From positions 46,892 to 110,891 of the forward strand of contig JAJEFB010000016.1 of the NCBI GenBank assembly GCA_022820665.1: a DNA stretch of 64,000 bases, written 5' to 3'. Origin of the DNA: Anaerolineae bacterium. Lineage in GTDB: Bacteria; Chloroflexota; Anaerolineae; Aggregatilineales; Phototrophicaceae. The position numbers were made by a program, and so were the translations under genes. The notes below the pieces were generated by a model. The model was not told where the DNA came from. It searched no databases and saw only the letters and a program-made list of their open reading frames with translations. This document shows, piece by piece, positions 49,559-58,075 of the stretch; positions within the stretch are counted from its first letter, which is position 1, and each line of letters opens with the position of its first letter.

Positions 49559-50500
49559 CTACCAATCGTTCACGGGTTGAGAAACCACATAGGTCATCGC
49601 GCCGGCTTCCAGCTGGGCGACGAAGGGCCGCAAGAGCAGCAGCGCTGTCTGATCAAAAGGCGCGCGAAATTCCTCAAGCAGCGCGAAGGTGGCGGGGTGC
49701 AGCAACCGCCCCAGCAGTGTATCCTTTGGCACGAGCGTTCCGATATGGCTCGCATCCAGCACCGGCACGAATATCCCGCCGCTATCGGGGCGCAAGACCG
49801 AAGTGCCGCTCACCGGCAGCGGAGGATCAATCGGCGGCGGCGCTTTACTCTCGTCGACAACGCCGACCTTGCAAAGGGCGCGCAGCAAACCTTCAGCAAT
49901 CTTTTCAGCGCCCGTTTCTTCAAACTGGCTGCGGCCGCCCAATTCCACGGCCGCCACGGCCATGCCCAGGGACTTGGCATAACCTGACAGGCTGTCCGAA
50001 TCGGCTTCCCGCTTAACGACGAAGGACGCGGGAAAGGAAATAGACAGTTCTCTGCCGCCTTCCATTTCGAAAACGAAATCGTTCACGCACCAGCTCCCGC
50101 CGCCATGCAAGTCGATCACGTAATCGATGCCTTTCAAGGCTTCCGTCGCCAGGACATGCGCAGCGCGTTCGGAGTATGATCCCGCGGGATTGCCCGGGAA
50201 AACCCGATTCATATCGAGTTGGTCAACGGGCGCGTTGCGTTTGTCCACTTGCATGGCCAGCGGATTCGTCATCGGCACAACGCGGATGAATCCGCGCACA
50301 TCGGCAGTCTCGATGCGCTCCAGCATCTTGCGGATTGCCCAGCCGCCCCAGGGACTCTCGTCGCCGTGCAGCCCGGCGGTGATGAGCAGGCCGGGTTCTC
50401 CGCCGCCGAATTCGCCCAGCAGCAGCTCGCTAGTTCCAAAAGCAGAGGTGACACCGATGGGGAATCCGCGCCAACGCATCCCCTCAAAAATACCCGCCAT
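49559..50500 (-). CDS. Succinylglutamate desuccinylase/aspartoacylase family hydrolase
   Basis: A 313-aa zinc hydrolase. The zinc pair is in TAGLHGDESPWGGW (H-x-x-E), the third ligand in YVIDLHGGGS, and the substrate Arg/Asn region in LDMNRVFPGNPAG. ELGGRSQFEETGAE gives the catalytic Glu area. These enzymes deacylate N-acyl amino acids or related amides. The ATG at 50500 has GGAG six bases upstream; a TTG at 50512 is the alternative. It is divergent from the third peptide importer. Confidence 0.87.
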   Translation of the reverse strand: MAGIFEGMRWRGFPIGVTSAFGTSELLLGEFGGGEPGLLITAGLHGDESPWGGWAIRKMLERIETADVRGFIRVVPMTNPLAMQVDKRNAPVDQLDMNRVFPGNPAGSYSERAAHVLATEALKGIDYVIDLHGGGSWCVNDFVFEMEGGRELSISFPASFVVKREADSDSLSGYAKSLGMAVAAVELGGRSQFEETGAEKIAEGLLRALCKVGVVDESKAPPPIDPPLPVSGTSVLRPDSGGIFVPVLDASHIGTLVPKDTLLGRLLHPATFALLEEFRAPFDQTALLLLRPFVAQLEAGAMTYVVSQPVNDW

Positions 50501-50556
50501 TCGCCTCTCCAACTCGACTTATTTGACATTCGGGGCGCGACAAGTTAATCTCGATC

Positions 50557-50564
50557 TGTCGACA
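50557..50564. promoter_or_regulatory. TGTCGACA palindrome in divergent promoter region
   Basis: An 8-bp palindrome in ATCTGTCGACAAATTG lies 57 bp upstream of the hydrolase start and about 127 bp before the binding-protein start. It resembles ATTGTCGACAAT at 21077-21088 and may be a GntR site. The core is short and can occur by chance. Confidence 0.25.
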
Positions 50565-50690
50565 AATTGTTGATAAGCGCCCAATCTACTTTGGATTCTA
50601 ACGATTCCATAAGGGCATTGTCAAAATTTCACTGCGCTCACGCTCTTGCCTGTTGACATTCCAATTTAGTAGTTGAAGAGGAGTTTTTTC

Positions 50691-52298
50691 ATGAGCAAGC
50701 GATTACTTGTAAGGTTCGTGTCTTTATTTGTGGTCACCACCATGCTGCTGGCGTCGCTGGCCGGAGCGGTCGTGGCGCAAGACGAAGTGGTGCTGACATT
50801 TGGCATCAGCCGCCGGGTTGATACCCTTGATAATACGGCGACCGCCTTCTCCAGTGTGGAAGTCATCGTCGGCCACGTCTTTGACACCCTGGTCAAACAG
50901 AATCCGCTCGGCTCGTTCCATCCAGCTTTGGCAACCAGCTGGTCGGTCAACGATGACGCGACCGAATACGTCTTCGAGTTGCGCGATGACGTGACCTTCC
51001 ATGATGGAACGCCACTGAATGCCGAGGCAGTCAAATACACGTTCGATCGCATCGTGCATCCCGACACCAAGTCCCAGATGGGTTTCAGCTTCATCGGGCC
51101 CTATGAGGAATCGGAAGTGATCGATGACCACACTATTGCGGTGCGGTTCCGCGCCCCCAACGCCGCGTTCCTGGATGGTCTTTCCCATCCGCAACTCGGT
51201 CCGGTCTCTCCCACGGCTGTAGAGGCTCTGGGCGCGGATTGGGGCTTTTCTGGCATTGTCGGCGCTGGTCCCTTCATGTTCGAGTCCTACACGCCCGATA
51301 CAGAAGTTGTATTGGTGAAGAACCCCGATTACAACTGGGGTGATGAAGCCGTATTCGGCATCACCGGACCGACGGCGCTAGACCGGCTGATCTTCAAGAT
51401 TCTGACCGATCCCGGCACGCGCTTGGCGGCGCTGGAAAGTGGCGAAGTCGATATGATCGACAATCTGCCCGGTCTCGATGTCGCGCGCCTGCAGGAAGAT
51501 CCGAGTTTCGCCGTCAGCATCTACGACCAAGCCGGGCATGGCTATTCCTTGATGTTCAACCACCAGAAATCGCCAACGGACGAACTGGCCGTGCGCAAGG
51601 CGATCGCCATGTCGGTTGATCTCGAGATCATGCAGGACATCGTCTATGACGGGCTGGGATACAAACCTTGCAGCGCGCTGACGGCTTCAATGGTCGGCTG
51701 GACGGATGTCTTCTGCCATGTCAATCCTTATGATCCGGAAGCGGCCGGCGCATTGCTGGATGAAGCGGGCTGGGTCATGAATGACGAAACCGGCATCCGC
51801 GAGCGCGATGGTGTTCCCTTGGTCGTGCGGCACTTCGGCGCCGATCGTCCCTTGGGCAATGCGACCGCGCAATTCCTGCGGGAAGACCTGGGCAACATCG
51901 GCATTGATTTCGAGCTCAACATCTCGGATTTCTCGGCCTATATCACCAACGTCGTCGCTGGCGAGCATAATACCCAGCAATGGTGGGATACACAGACCGA
52001 TCCCGATGGCGTCTTCCGCACCCTCTTCCATTCGTCCAACGCCGGTGGCGGCTCCAACCGCAACAACTACATCAGCGAGACGATGGATAACATGATTGAC
52101 GCGGCCGTCGGCATCAGCGATCAGGCGGCGCGGATTGCGGCTTATGCCGAAATCCAACAGATCCTGGCTGACGAAGTGGTCATGATGTATCTGAACGATC
52201 CGGTTGTCACCTATGCCGCTATCCCTGCGGTCCAGAATGTGACGATCCTGGGCGGAGGTTTCGTGCCGGACTTCTATTCGGCTACCATGGACGGATAG
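50691..52298 (+). CDS. Peptide-type ABC transporter substrate-binding protein
   Basis: A 535-aa family-5 binding protein with a Sec signal peptide (RLLVRFVSLFVVTTMLLASL ... VVAQD). The mature part has ISRRVDTLDNTATAFS, a WSVNDDATEYVFELRDDVTFHDGTPLNAEAVKYTFDRI module, and NHQKSPTDELAVRKAIAMSVD near the ligand-binding hinge. The ATG at 50691 has GAGGAG seven bases before it. It begins an operon with two permeases and no ATPases. Ligand is unknown; the sequence differs clearly from the binding protein at 26797-28443. Confidence 0.92.
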   Translation: MSKRLLVRFVSLFVVTTMLLASLAGAVVAQDEVVLTFGISRRVDTLDNTATAFSSVEVIVGHVFDTLVKQNPLGSFHPALATSWSVNDDATEYVFELRDDVTFHDGTPLNAEAVKYTFDRIVHPDTKSQMGFSFIGPYEESEVIDDHTIAVRFRAPNAAFLDGLSHPQLGPVSPTAVEALGADWGFSGIVGAGPFMFESYTPDTEVVLVKNPDYNWGDEAVFGITGPTALDRLIFKILTDPGTRLAALESGEVDMIDNLPGLDVARLQEDPSFAVSIYDQAGHGYSLMFNHQKSPTDELAVRKAIAMSVDLEIMQDIVYDGLGYKPCSALTASMVGWTDVFCHVNPYDPEAAGALLDEAGWVMNDETGIRERDGVPLVVRHFGADRPLGNATAQFLREDLGNIGIDFELNISDFSAYITNVVAGEHNTQQWWDTQTDPDGVFRTLFHSSNAGGGSNRNNYISETMDNMIDAAVGISDQAARIAAYAEIQQILADEVVMMYLNDPVVTYAAIPAVQNVTILGGGFVPDFYSATMDG

Positions 52299-52327
52299 TC
52301 TCGTCGCAGACGCCGTCAGATTAAGAC

Positions 52328-52356
52328 AGGTAGGGGCAGGAAGCCTGTCCCTACCT
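52328..52356. repeat. Inverted repeat AGGTAGGGGCAGG/CCTGTCCCTACCT
   Basis: 13-base arms with one mismatch and a 3-base loop, between the binding protein and the first permease. It fits the GTAGGGG repeat family. It resembles a REP-like element rather than a terminator. Confidence 0.6.
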
Positions 52357-52406
52357 CACAATGAGAGTCTTGCTAGTTCACGTACAGCCGCAAAGTTTCC
52401 TCGCTC

Positions 52407-53330
52407 ATGAGCAAGTACCTGGCCAACCGCTTGCTGCAAACGATCCCAACGGTCTTCCTGATTACGGTCGTCGTATTTCTCATGTTGCACCTGTCCCCGG
52501 GCGATCCAGTGCTCGTGTTCATCGGCGACAAGCAAAGCACGCCCGAACAACGCGAAAAAATCCGCGAAGACATGGGCTTGAATCGCCCGCTGCACGTCCA
52601 GTATCTGACTTACATGGGCAATGCCCTGCGAGGCGATTTGGGACGTTCGCTGCAGACCAATGTGCCGGTGATGTCGCAAATCGTGAATCGACTGCCATGG
52701 ACCATTGAGCTGTCGTTTGCGGCGCTGTTCATCGCCTCTGTGATTGGCATATCCGTCGGCATCATCGCCGCTCTCTATCACAATACCATCATCGATACGC
52801 TGGCGATGGCCTTTGCTTTGGTGGGCATTTCCATGCCGGTCTACTGGTCATCGCTTTTGCTGATTCTGTTTTTCGCCGTGCGCCTGCGTGTATTGCCCGC
52901 CATTGGCCAGGGCGGAGTCGAAAGACTGATACTGCCGGCGACAGCGCTGGCGCTGGTCTCGGCCGGTTCACTGGCGCGCATGGTGCGCTCGAGCATGCTC
53001 GAGGTGCTGAACCAGGATTTCGTCTTGACCGCGCGCTCCAAGGGCATCACCGAACGCATCGTCGTTATCCGCCATGTGCTGCGCAACGCGCTAATCCCGG
53101 TGGTAACGATACTCGGATTGATCCTCGGCTACACACTGAGCGGCGCCGTGATTACCGAGACGATTTTCGCCCGGCTGGGCATCGGCCAGAAATATGTCGA
53201 AGCCGTGGTGCAAAAGGACTTCACTGTGGTGCAAGGGATGACGCTATTCATCGCGATGATGTATGTCCTGGTCAATATCGCGGTGGACGTGATTTACGCC
53301 TTTATCGATCCGCGGATTCGCTATGACTAA
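52407..53330 (+). CDS. Peptide-type ABC transporter permease (DppB-like)
   Basis: A 307-aa membrane subunit. It has the first-helix motif KYLANRLLQTIPTVFLITVVVFLMLHLSPGDP, the segment EKIREDMGLNRPLHVQYLTYMGN and the EAA loop DFVLTARSKGITERIVVIRHVLRNALIP. No strong ribosome site is seen before the ATG, so translation may be weak. It overlaps the DppC-like gene by eight bases. Confidence 0.92.
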   Translation: MSKYLANRLLQTIPTVFLITVVVFLMLHLSPGDPVLVFIGDKQSTPEQREKIREDMGLNRPLHVQYLTYMGNALRGDLGRSLQTNVPVMSQIVNRLPWTIELSFAALFIASVIGISVGIIAALYHNTIIDTLAMAFALVGISMPVYWSSLLLILFFAVRLRVLPAIGQGGVERLILPATALALVSAGSLARMVRSSMLEVLNQDFVLTARSKGITERIVVIRHVLRNALIPVVTILGLILGYTLSGAVITETIFARLGIGQKYVEAVVQKDFTVVQGMTLFIAMMYVLVNIAVDVIYAFIDPRIRYD

Positions 53331-54207
53331 TGTGGATGCGACGCCGGCAGAACTGGGTGACGCTCAGTCGTCGAAGTGGTCTCGATTTTTCAGGCGGGTC
53401 GCGCGTTCGCGCAATGTGGTCGCGGGAGCGACGATCCTGGTCGTGGTGACGCTCTTGGTGGCGTTGGCGCCGCACATCAGCCCCTATAGTCCGACCGAGC
53501 AATTCCGCCGCAATCGCCTGCAGCCGGCGGATGCCGAGTTTCTCTTGGGTACGGATAACCTGGGCCGCGACATCTGGTCGCGAATCCTCTACGGTGGCCA
53601 GGTGTCGCTGCAAGTTGGCATCATCTCGGTCGCCATCGGCGCGACCCTCGGCGCGCTGCTCGGCTTGCTCGCCGGCTATCTTGGCGGCCACGCGGATACC
53701 ATCATCATGCGCTTCATTGATGTGATGATGGCGTTCCCAGGCATATTGCTGTCCCTCGTGATCGTCGCCGTATTAGGCCGCAACTTGCACAATGTCATGG
53801 TCGCGGTCGGCTTGTCCTCGGTACCGGTCTATACCCGCGTCGTGCGCGGCAGCACGCTCTCGGTTAAGCAATTCGACTTTATCGTGGCGGCGCAGGCGCT
53901 GGGCGGCAGCTCGTGGCGCATCATGATGCGGCATATTCTGCCCAACGTGGCGGCGCCGCTCACGGTGGTAGCTACCAACGGCGTGGCCAGCGCGATTATC
54001 ACGGGCGCCGCGCTGAGCTTTCTGGGATTGGGTCAGCAGCCTCCTGATCCGGAATGGGGATTGATGCTCAACGAGGGGCGCGAGTTCATTCGCGTCGCCG
54101 CCTGGGTGACCACTTTTCCCGGCATGGCGATCATGATCACGGTGCTGTCGATCAATCTGCTGGGCGATGGCTTGCGCGATATCCTCGACCCGCGCCTCAA
54201 GCTCTGA
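53323..54207 (+). CDS. Peptide-type ABC transporter permease (DppC-like)
   Basis: A 294-aa membrane subunit. It has the loop motif GTDNLGRDIWSR, the helix GATLGALLGLLAGYLGG and the EAA loop FIVAAQALGGSSWRIMMRHILPNVAAP. The start overlaps the upstream stop. Its 3' end is three bases from the convergent SDR gene. No ATPase is present in this operon. Confidence 0.92.
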   Translation: MTNVDATPAELGDAQSSKWSRFFRRVARSRNVVAGATILVVVTLLVALAPHISPYSPTEQFRRNRLQPADAEFLLGTDNLGRDIWSRILYGGQVSLQVGIISVAIGATLGALLGLLAGYLGGHADTIIMRFIDVMMAFPGILLSLVIVAVLGRNLHNVMVAVGLSSVPVYTRVVRGSTLSVKQFDFIVAAQALGGSSWRIMMRHILPNVAAPLTVVATNGVASAIITGAALSFLGLGQQPPDPEWGLMLNEGREFIRVAAWVTTFPGMAIMITVLSINLLGDGLRDILDPRLKL

Positions 54208-54210
54208 TGT

Positions 54211-54912
54211 TTATTCCCAGAGCATCGAGTACAGGACAAAATCACTGGTTGTGATGCCCCGCGGCAATGTGACCACCGCATGAACCATCTCCGCGATAGT
54301 ATCAGGCGCGACCAGAATCGACTTGTTGATGCCCGGCGAGGCGGCGTCGCGCATGGGCGTATCCGCCGGTCCCGGCGAGATCATCACGACGCGGATCATC
54401 TCCGGCCGCAGTTCTGCAGCCAGCGAACCCGTCAAGCCCTTCAGCCCAACTTTGGCCGCGGTGTAGGCGCTCACCATCGGCACGGACATGGCGGTCACAA
54501 GCGAGCCGATATTGATGATGCTGGCATTGTCGCTGCGCCGTAAATTCGGCAAGAGCGCGCGCGACAGAATATAGGGCGCGCGCAAATTGGTCCGCAAGAT
54601 CTGGTCGAGCTGTTCGTTGCTGGTATCTTGCAGAGTTTCGATCAGCCAATCGCCGGCGCAGTTGACCAGCACATCAACCCTTGTATCGGCTAGTTCAGCG
54701 CCGAAAGCGGCTATGGCTTCGTCGTCGGTGACATCCAGGACATGAAAGCCGGCGCTGATGCCGCGCGCCGCCGCTTCCTCGGCGACCGAGCGCAGCTTGG
54801 CTTCAGTTCTTCCAACCAGGAGCGGTCGGATACCGGTTTGGGCGAATTTGAGCGCTATCGCCCGCCCCATGCCTCCCCCGGCGCCGGTGATGACGGCTGT
54901 CTTTTGCGTCAT
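54211..54912 (-). CDS. SDR family oxidoreductase
   Basis: A 233-aa classical short-chain dehydrogenase. Nucleotide motif TGAGGGMG (about residues 10-17), NCAGDW in place of NNAG, catalytic Ser in NIGSLVTAM and Tyr/Lys in SAYTAAKVGLKGL. AGGAG precedes the ATG. Product and substrate are not known. It is 12 bp after the homocysteine methyltransferase gene on the same strand, so both may be one transcript. Confidence 0.9.
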   Translation of the reverse strand: MTQKTAVITGAGGGMGRAIALKFAQTGIRPLLVGRTEAKLRSVAEEAAARGISAGFHVLDVTDDEAIAAFGAELADTRVDVLVNCAGDWLIETLQDTSNEQLDQILRTNLRAPYILSRALLPNLRRSDNASIINIGSLVTAMSVPMVSAYTAAKVGLKGLTGSLAAELRPEMIRVVMISPGPADTPMRDAASPGINKSILVAPDTIAEMVHAVVTLPRGITTSDFVLYSMLWE

Positions 54913-54924
54913 GGTATCTCGCTC

Positions 54925-55815
54925 CTAGTCAATTCCATCAATCAAACGACGCAAACGCGCGATATGCGCCGGACCCACCTCGCAGCAGCCGCCGACGATC
55001 GACGCGCCGCCGGTGATCCATTTCCGCGCTTCCCCCGCGTAGACCTCCGGCGTCAGGTCGGTCCGCGTCGCCAGTTGAGCGACGCCCCCATGCTCTTCCC
55101 AGGCATCGGGTATCTCGACGAAGCCGTTGGCGTAAGCGCCGAAGGGGATATCGCCAGCCCGCAGGTCCGGCAATGCGCTGGCGATGCTGTCCGGCGTACA
55201 GCAATTGATCAGCAGCGCATCTGGCGCGTCATTCCCGAAGCTTTCAATCGCTTCGGACAAGCTCTCTCCACTGCGAAGATTACTGGAGCCGTGATCCTGC
55301 AAGGTCAGCGACAGCCAGATTGACTTGCCGCGACCGGTAGCGGCTTCCAGAAAAGCCTGCGCTTCGAAAATCGTCGACAAGGTCTCGCCCAGGAAGATGT
55401 CGACATAGGGATCGAGCAGGTCCATGAGTTCGGCGAACTCTTCCGCTGTCTGCGCGAAGCTGAGCGTGAATTCGCTGGCGTAACTAGCTTCCAGCGGCGG
55501 CACACTTGTCGCGATCCGCACATCGCCCCTGGCGGAATGGTCGCGCGCTTCCGAGGCCAACTGACCGGCGGCTCTCAGCAATTCACCCAGCCGATCTTCC
55601 ATGCCGACGTGACGCAGCCGCATGCGCGTCGTGCCATAGGTATTGGTGGTGATGACGTCAGCGCCAGCCTGGATGTAGTCGGCATGGATTTGGCGCACCA
55701 AATCGGGATCTTCGTGCAGCGCGGCGGTTGCCCATTCGCCGTATCCACCTTTGCCGCCGCGATTGACGATTTCCTGGCCCATGCCGCCATCAAGCAGAAT
55801 CACTTTCTCGGCCAT
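54925..55815 (-). CDS. Homocysteine S-methyltransferase family protein
   Basis: A 296-aa zinc enzyme of the Hcy-binding domain family. The three zinc cysteines are in LINCCTPDS (about residue 207) and GGCCEVGPAHI (about 275). The start ILLDGGMGQEIVNRG is typical of the (beta/alpha)8 fold. Family members transfer a methyl group from methionine, S-methylmethionine or betaine to homocysteine, or act in related demethylations. GGGAGGAAGT lies before the ATG. Confidence 0.9.
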   Translation of the reverse strand: MAEKVILLDGGMGQEIVNRGGKGGYGEWATAALHEDPDLVRQIHADYIQAGADVITTNTYGTTRMRLRHVGMEDRLGELLRAAGQLASEARDHSARGDVRIATSVPPLEASYASEFTLSFAQTAEEFAELMDLLDPYVDIFLGETLSTIFEAQAFLEAATGRGKSIWLSLTLQDHGSSNLRSGESLSEAIESFGNDAPDALLINCCTPDSIASALPDLRAGDIPFGAYANGFVEIPDAWEEHGGVAQLATRTDLTPEVYAGEARKWITGGASIVGGCCEVGPAHIARLRRLIDGID

Positions 55816-55904
55816 ACTTCCTCCCAGCCATCAGCAATTGGGCGGGATTGTAGCACGGCGACATAATGTGGACAACGAGGCTCGCTCCGGCGAAGGCAAG
55901 GCAT

Positions 55905-55933
55905 TTGACACTTGCGAACATTTGTGCTATCAT
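55905..55933 (+). promoter_or_regulatory. Sigma-70-like promoter TTGACA-17-TATCAT
   Basis: TTGACA (55905-55910) matches the -35 consensus exactly and TATCAT (55928-55933) matches five of six -10 bases, with a 17-base spacer. The start would be near 55940, about 47 bases before the ATG of the small membrane protein. Confidence 0.7.
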
Positions 55934-55986
55934 TAGCGATCTCGGTGCTTGTCCCGAGACAATCGATTCTGCGCCAGGAGACCTTG

Positions 55987-56256
55987 ATGAATAAGCGAAC
56001 TCGCTATGCTATGAGAGCGATCATGATTCGAAGCATAGCTATACTGGGTCTCAGCATTTGCGGCATCTTGATTGGCATTGCGCTGGCGCTGCTCGCGGCC
56101 CAGGTCCTGGGGCAATCCTGCGCGGAAGACAGAGCTTGTCAGTCTGGTTTGTACGGGCTGATCGGCGGCATTACTTTGACGCAAGGGGTGAACCTGATCG
56201 TGATATTTGCGCTTTGTGAGTATCTTCGGCGCCGCAAGCGGTTGAGGAGATCGTAA
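55987..56256 (+). CDS. Small two-helix membrane protein, hypothetical
   Basis: An 89-aa protein with two hydrophobic segments (IAILGLSICGILIGIALALLA and LIGGITLTQGVNLIVIFALC). Between them is a short polar loop with two Cys (QSCAEDRACQSG). The C-terminus is positively charged (YLRRRKRLRRS). AGGAG precedes the ATG and a strong promoter lies at 55905-55933. No family is recognised. It is upstream of a separately promoted restriction-modification pair, so linkage is not proven. Confidence 0.6.
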   Translation: MNKRTRYAMRAIMIRSIAILGLSICGILIGIALALLAAQVLGQSCAEDRACQSGLYGLIGGITLTQGVNLIVIFALCEYLRRRKRLRRS

Positions 56257-56273
56257 GGACTCGCTCAAACCGC

Positions 56274-56302
56274 ATGACACACTAATGAGGATTTGGTACA
56301 AT
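56274..56302 (+). promoter_or_regulatory. Promoter ATGACA-17-TACAAT before methyltransferase
   Basis: ATGACA (56274-56279) and TACAAT (56297-56302) each match five of six consensus bases with a 17-base spacer. It lies 119 bp before the methyltransferase ATG at 56421. Confidence 0.55.
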
Positions 56303-56420
56303 TTGGGAAACTGGTAAGCGTACCATGGGCGCTTGTCATACTCGCCTTCATGCACCATTGAACTCATTTGCTAATCGCTAGGTGTTGCGGAATACAACAC
56401 GGTTCAGAAAGGAGGTAACA

Positions 56421-57296
56421 ATGCAGCAACTGGATATGGGACTAGCACAGGAATCTAAAGAGAAGATCGCAGACACTGCTTCAAGCGCAGAATCGAAACT
56501 TATTGAATTCAGAACTGGGAGGCTAATCGTCGGCAATTGCGTTGACGTGATGAGAAGCTGGAAAGATGATTTGATCCAACTTACAGTAACGTCTCCTCCG
56601 TATGACAGTCTTCGAGACTATAAGGGATATGAATTCCCCTTTGAAGAAATCGCTCAAGAGCTTTATCGGGTTACGGCTAAAGGCGGCATTGTCGTTTGGG
56701 TGGTCGGAGATCGTATCAATGGCGGGCGAAGCTTGACATCGTTTCGTCAAGCCATATATTTTCAGGAGCTCGGTTTCTCGGCGCACGACGTCATGATCTA
56801 TCAAAAGAAAAATACGCCTTTCACCCGCAGCAACGCCTATACCAACGCCTACGAAATGATGTTTGTCTTGTCTAAAGGTAAGCCCACCACATTCAATCCG
56901 CTCAAAGTGCCTACTCAGCGTCACGGCTTTGAGATGTTGACACATAACAAGTTGCCGGATGGCATCAACAAAAAGAAGCTGGGAGAACTCAAGAAAGAGA
57001 AGACCCGTACAAACATATGGTCATATGCAGTCGGTTTAGGTGGAACTACCTCGGACAGAATAGCATTTCAGCATCCCGCAGTATTTCCCGAAAAACTCGC
57101 CGAAGACCACGTACTGTCATGGAGTAATCCGGGTGACATCGTGTTTGACCCTATGTGCGGTTCGGGAACTACGGGAAAAATGGCACTCTTGCGAGATCGG
57201 GAGTTCGTTGGTATTGACATTTCTCCCGAGTATATCGAGATTGCCCGTCAACGACTAACCCAATCAGGTCTCTCTGTGGAAATTATGAATGCTTAA
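56421..57296 (+). CDS. DNA methyltransferase, SPPY type (probable N4-cytosine)
   Basis: A 291-aa beta-class-like methyltransferase. Motif IV is TSPPYDSLRDYKGY (about 57-70); SPPY rather than DPPY is usual for N4-cytosine enzymes. Motif I FDPMCGSGTTG lies at about 242-252. AAAGGAGGT, the full Shine-Dalgarno, is three bases from the ATG. It overlaps the nuclease gene by eight bases, so the two form a compact type II restriction-modification pair. The AT-richer sequence compared with neighbours suggests transfer. Confidence 0.9.
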   Translation: MQQLDMGLAQESKEKIADTASSAESKLIEFRTGRLIVGNCVDVMRSWKDDLIQLTVTSPPYDSLRDYKGYEFPFEEIAQELYRVTAKGGIVVWVVGDRINGGRSLTSFRQAIYFQELGFSAHDVMIYQKKNTPFTRSNAYTNAYEMMFVLSKGKPTTFNPLKVPTQRHGFEMLTHNKLPDGINKKKLGELKKEKTRTNIWSYAVGLGGTTSDRIAFQHPAVFPEKLAEDHVLSWSNPGDIVFDPMCGSGTTGKMALLRDREFVGIDISPEYIEIARQRLTQSGLSVEIMNA

Positions 57297-57915
57297 CCCT
57301 ATCGGACAGTCAAAGTGGATTCTGTGTACCAGAGGATTGGGTTATGCATGTCCGCACGGTGTGCGCGACGGGATCCGTAGCCACTTTCTTGACAATTCAA
57401 TAGGAGTAGTTTTAGAAGAAATGGGCGAGGAGATACGTGTTTTCTTGCCCGGCCAAGATCAGATGTTCATAGTTAATCGCCATGACACGTCAGATGTTGA
57501 TGTTTATGCAACTGGCAAAGGCTATGAGCACATGATCTGCAACATATGTTTTGTGCTGAAGTCTGAGAATGAGTTTCAAATCAATCAAACCGATGCAAAA
57601 GGACGGAAGACACGTCGTCCATCCTGTAATATTTGTCGTCAAGATATTGATCGTCGTTCAATTCCCAACCGCGAGAAAAGGGAAGCGAAGCGTCTTCGGC
57701 CAAAAAAAGGGACGCTATGGAGATGCCCAATTTGTCGCAAGATGGGAATAGTAGGAGTAAACGTGAAGGTTGTCGCTGATCACGATCACTATGCAGGCAG
57801 ATGGAGAGGTCATTTGTGCGACAGTTGCAACACGGGTCTCGGAAGATTTAAGAATGGCGAGAATTTCCTACGAAATGCAATCGCATATTTGAAAGAACAT
57901 GAGGTAAACAGATAG
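57289..57915 (+). CDS. Putative restriction endonuclease with endonuclease VII/HNH-like domain
   Basis: A 208-aa protein. Three CxxC pairs (CNIC 84-87, CNIC 113-116, CPIC 146-149) and a terminal DHDHYAGRWRGHLCDSCNTGLG (about 164-185) match the beta-beta-alpha-metal core of the recombination endonuclease VII family. The His/Asp in DHDH and the Asn in CDSCN are catalytic or metal residues. The N-terminal 80 residues have no recognised fold and may recognise DNA. It overlaps the SPPY methyltransferase and should cut the unmodified site. Recognition sequence is unknown. Confidence 0.82.
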   Translation: MLNPIGQSKWILCTRGLGYACPHGVRDGIRSHFLDNSIGVVLEEMGEEIRVFLPGQDQMFIVNRHDTSDVDVYATGKGYEHMICNICFVLKSENEFQINQTDAKGRKTRRPSCNICRQDIDRRSIPNREKREAKRLRPKKGTLWRCPICRKMGIVGVNVKVVADHDHYAGRWRGHLCDSCNTGLGRFKNGENFLRNAIAYLKEHEVNR

Positions 57916-58008
57916 TTGAAAATCGCTTTTTATATCAGGCTCAAAGTCTGCAACCATGTTTTCGTAGACTCCGTCGGTAAGAGTTTTGTGTAGAATCCCC
58001 GACGCCCT

Positions 58009-58037
58009 TTGCCTAACCTAGGGCGAATCGCTACAAT
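58009..58037 (+). promoter_or_regulatory. Candidate promoter TTGCCT-17-TACAAT
   Basis: TTGCCT (58009-58014) and TACAAT (58032-58037) with 17 bases between. The start would be about 32 bases before the next gene's ATG at 58076. Confidence 0.45.
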
Positions 58038-58075
58038 ACTGGAAGAACGACAATCCAAGTGAAATGAGCTAGACA

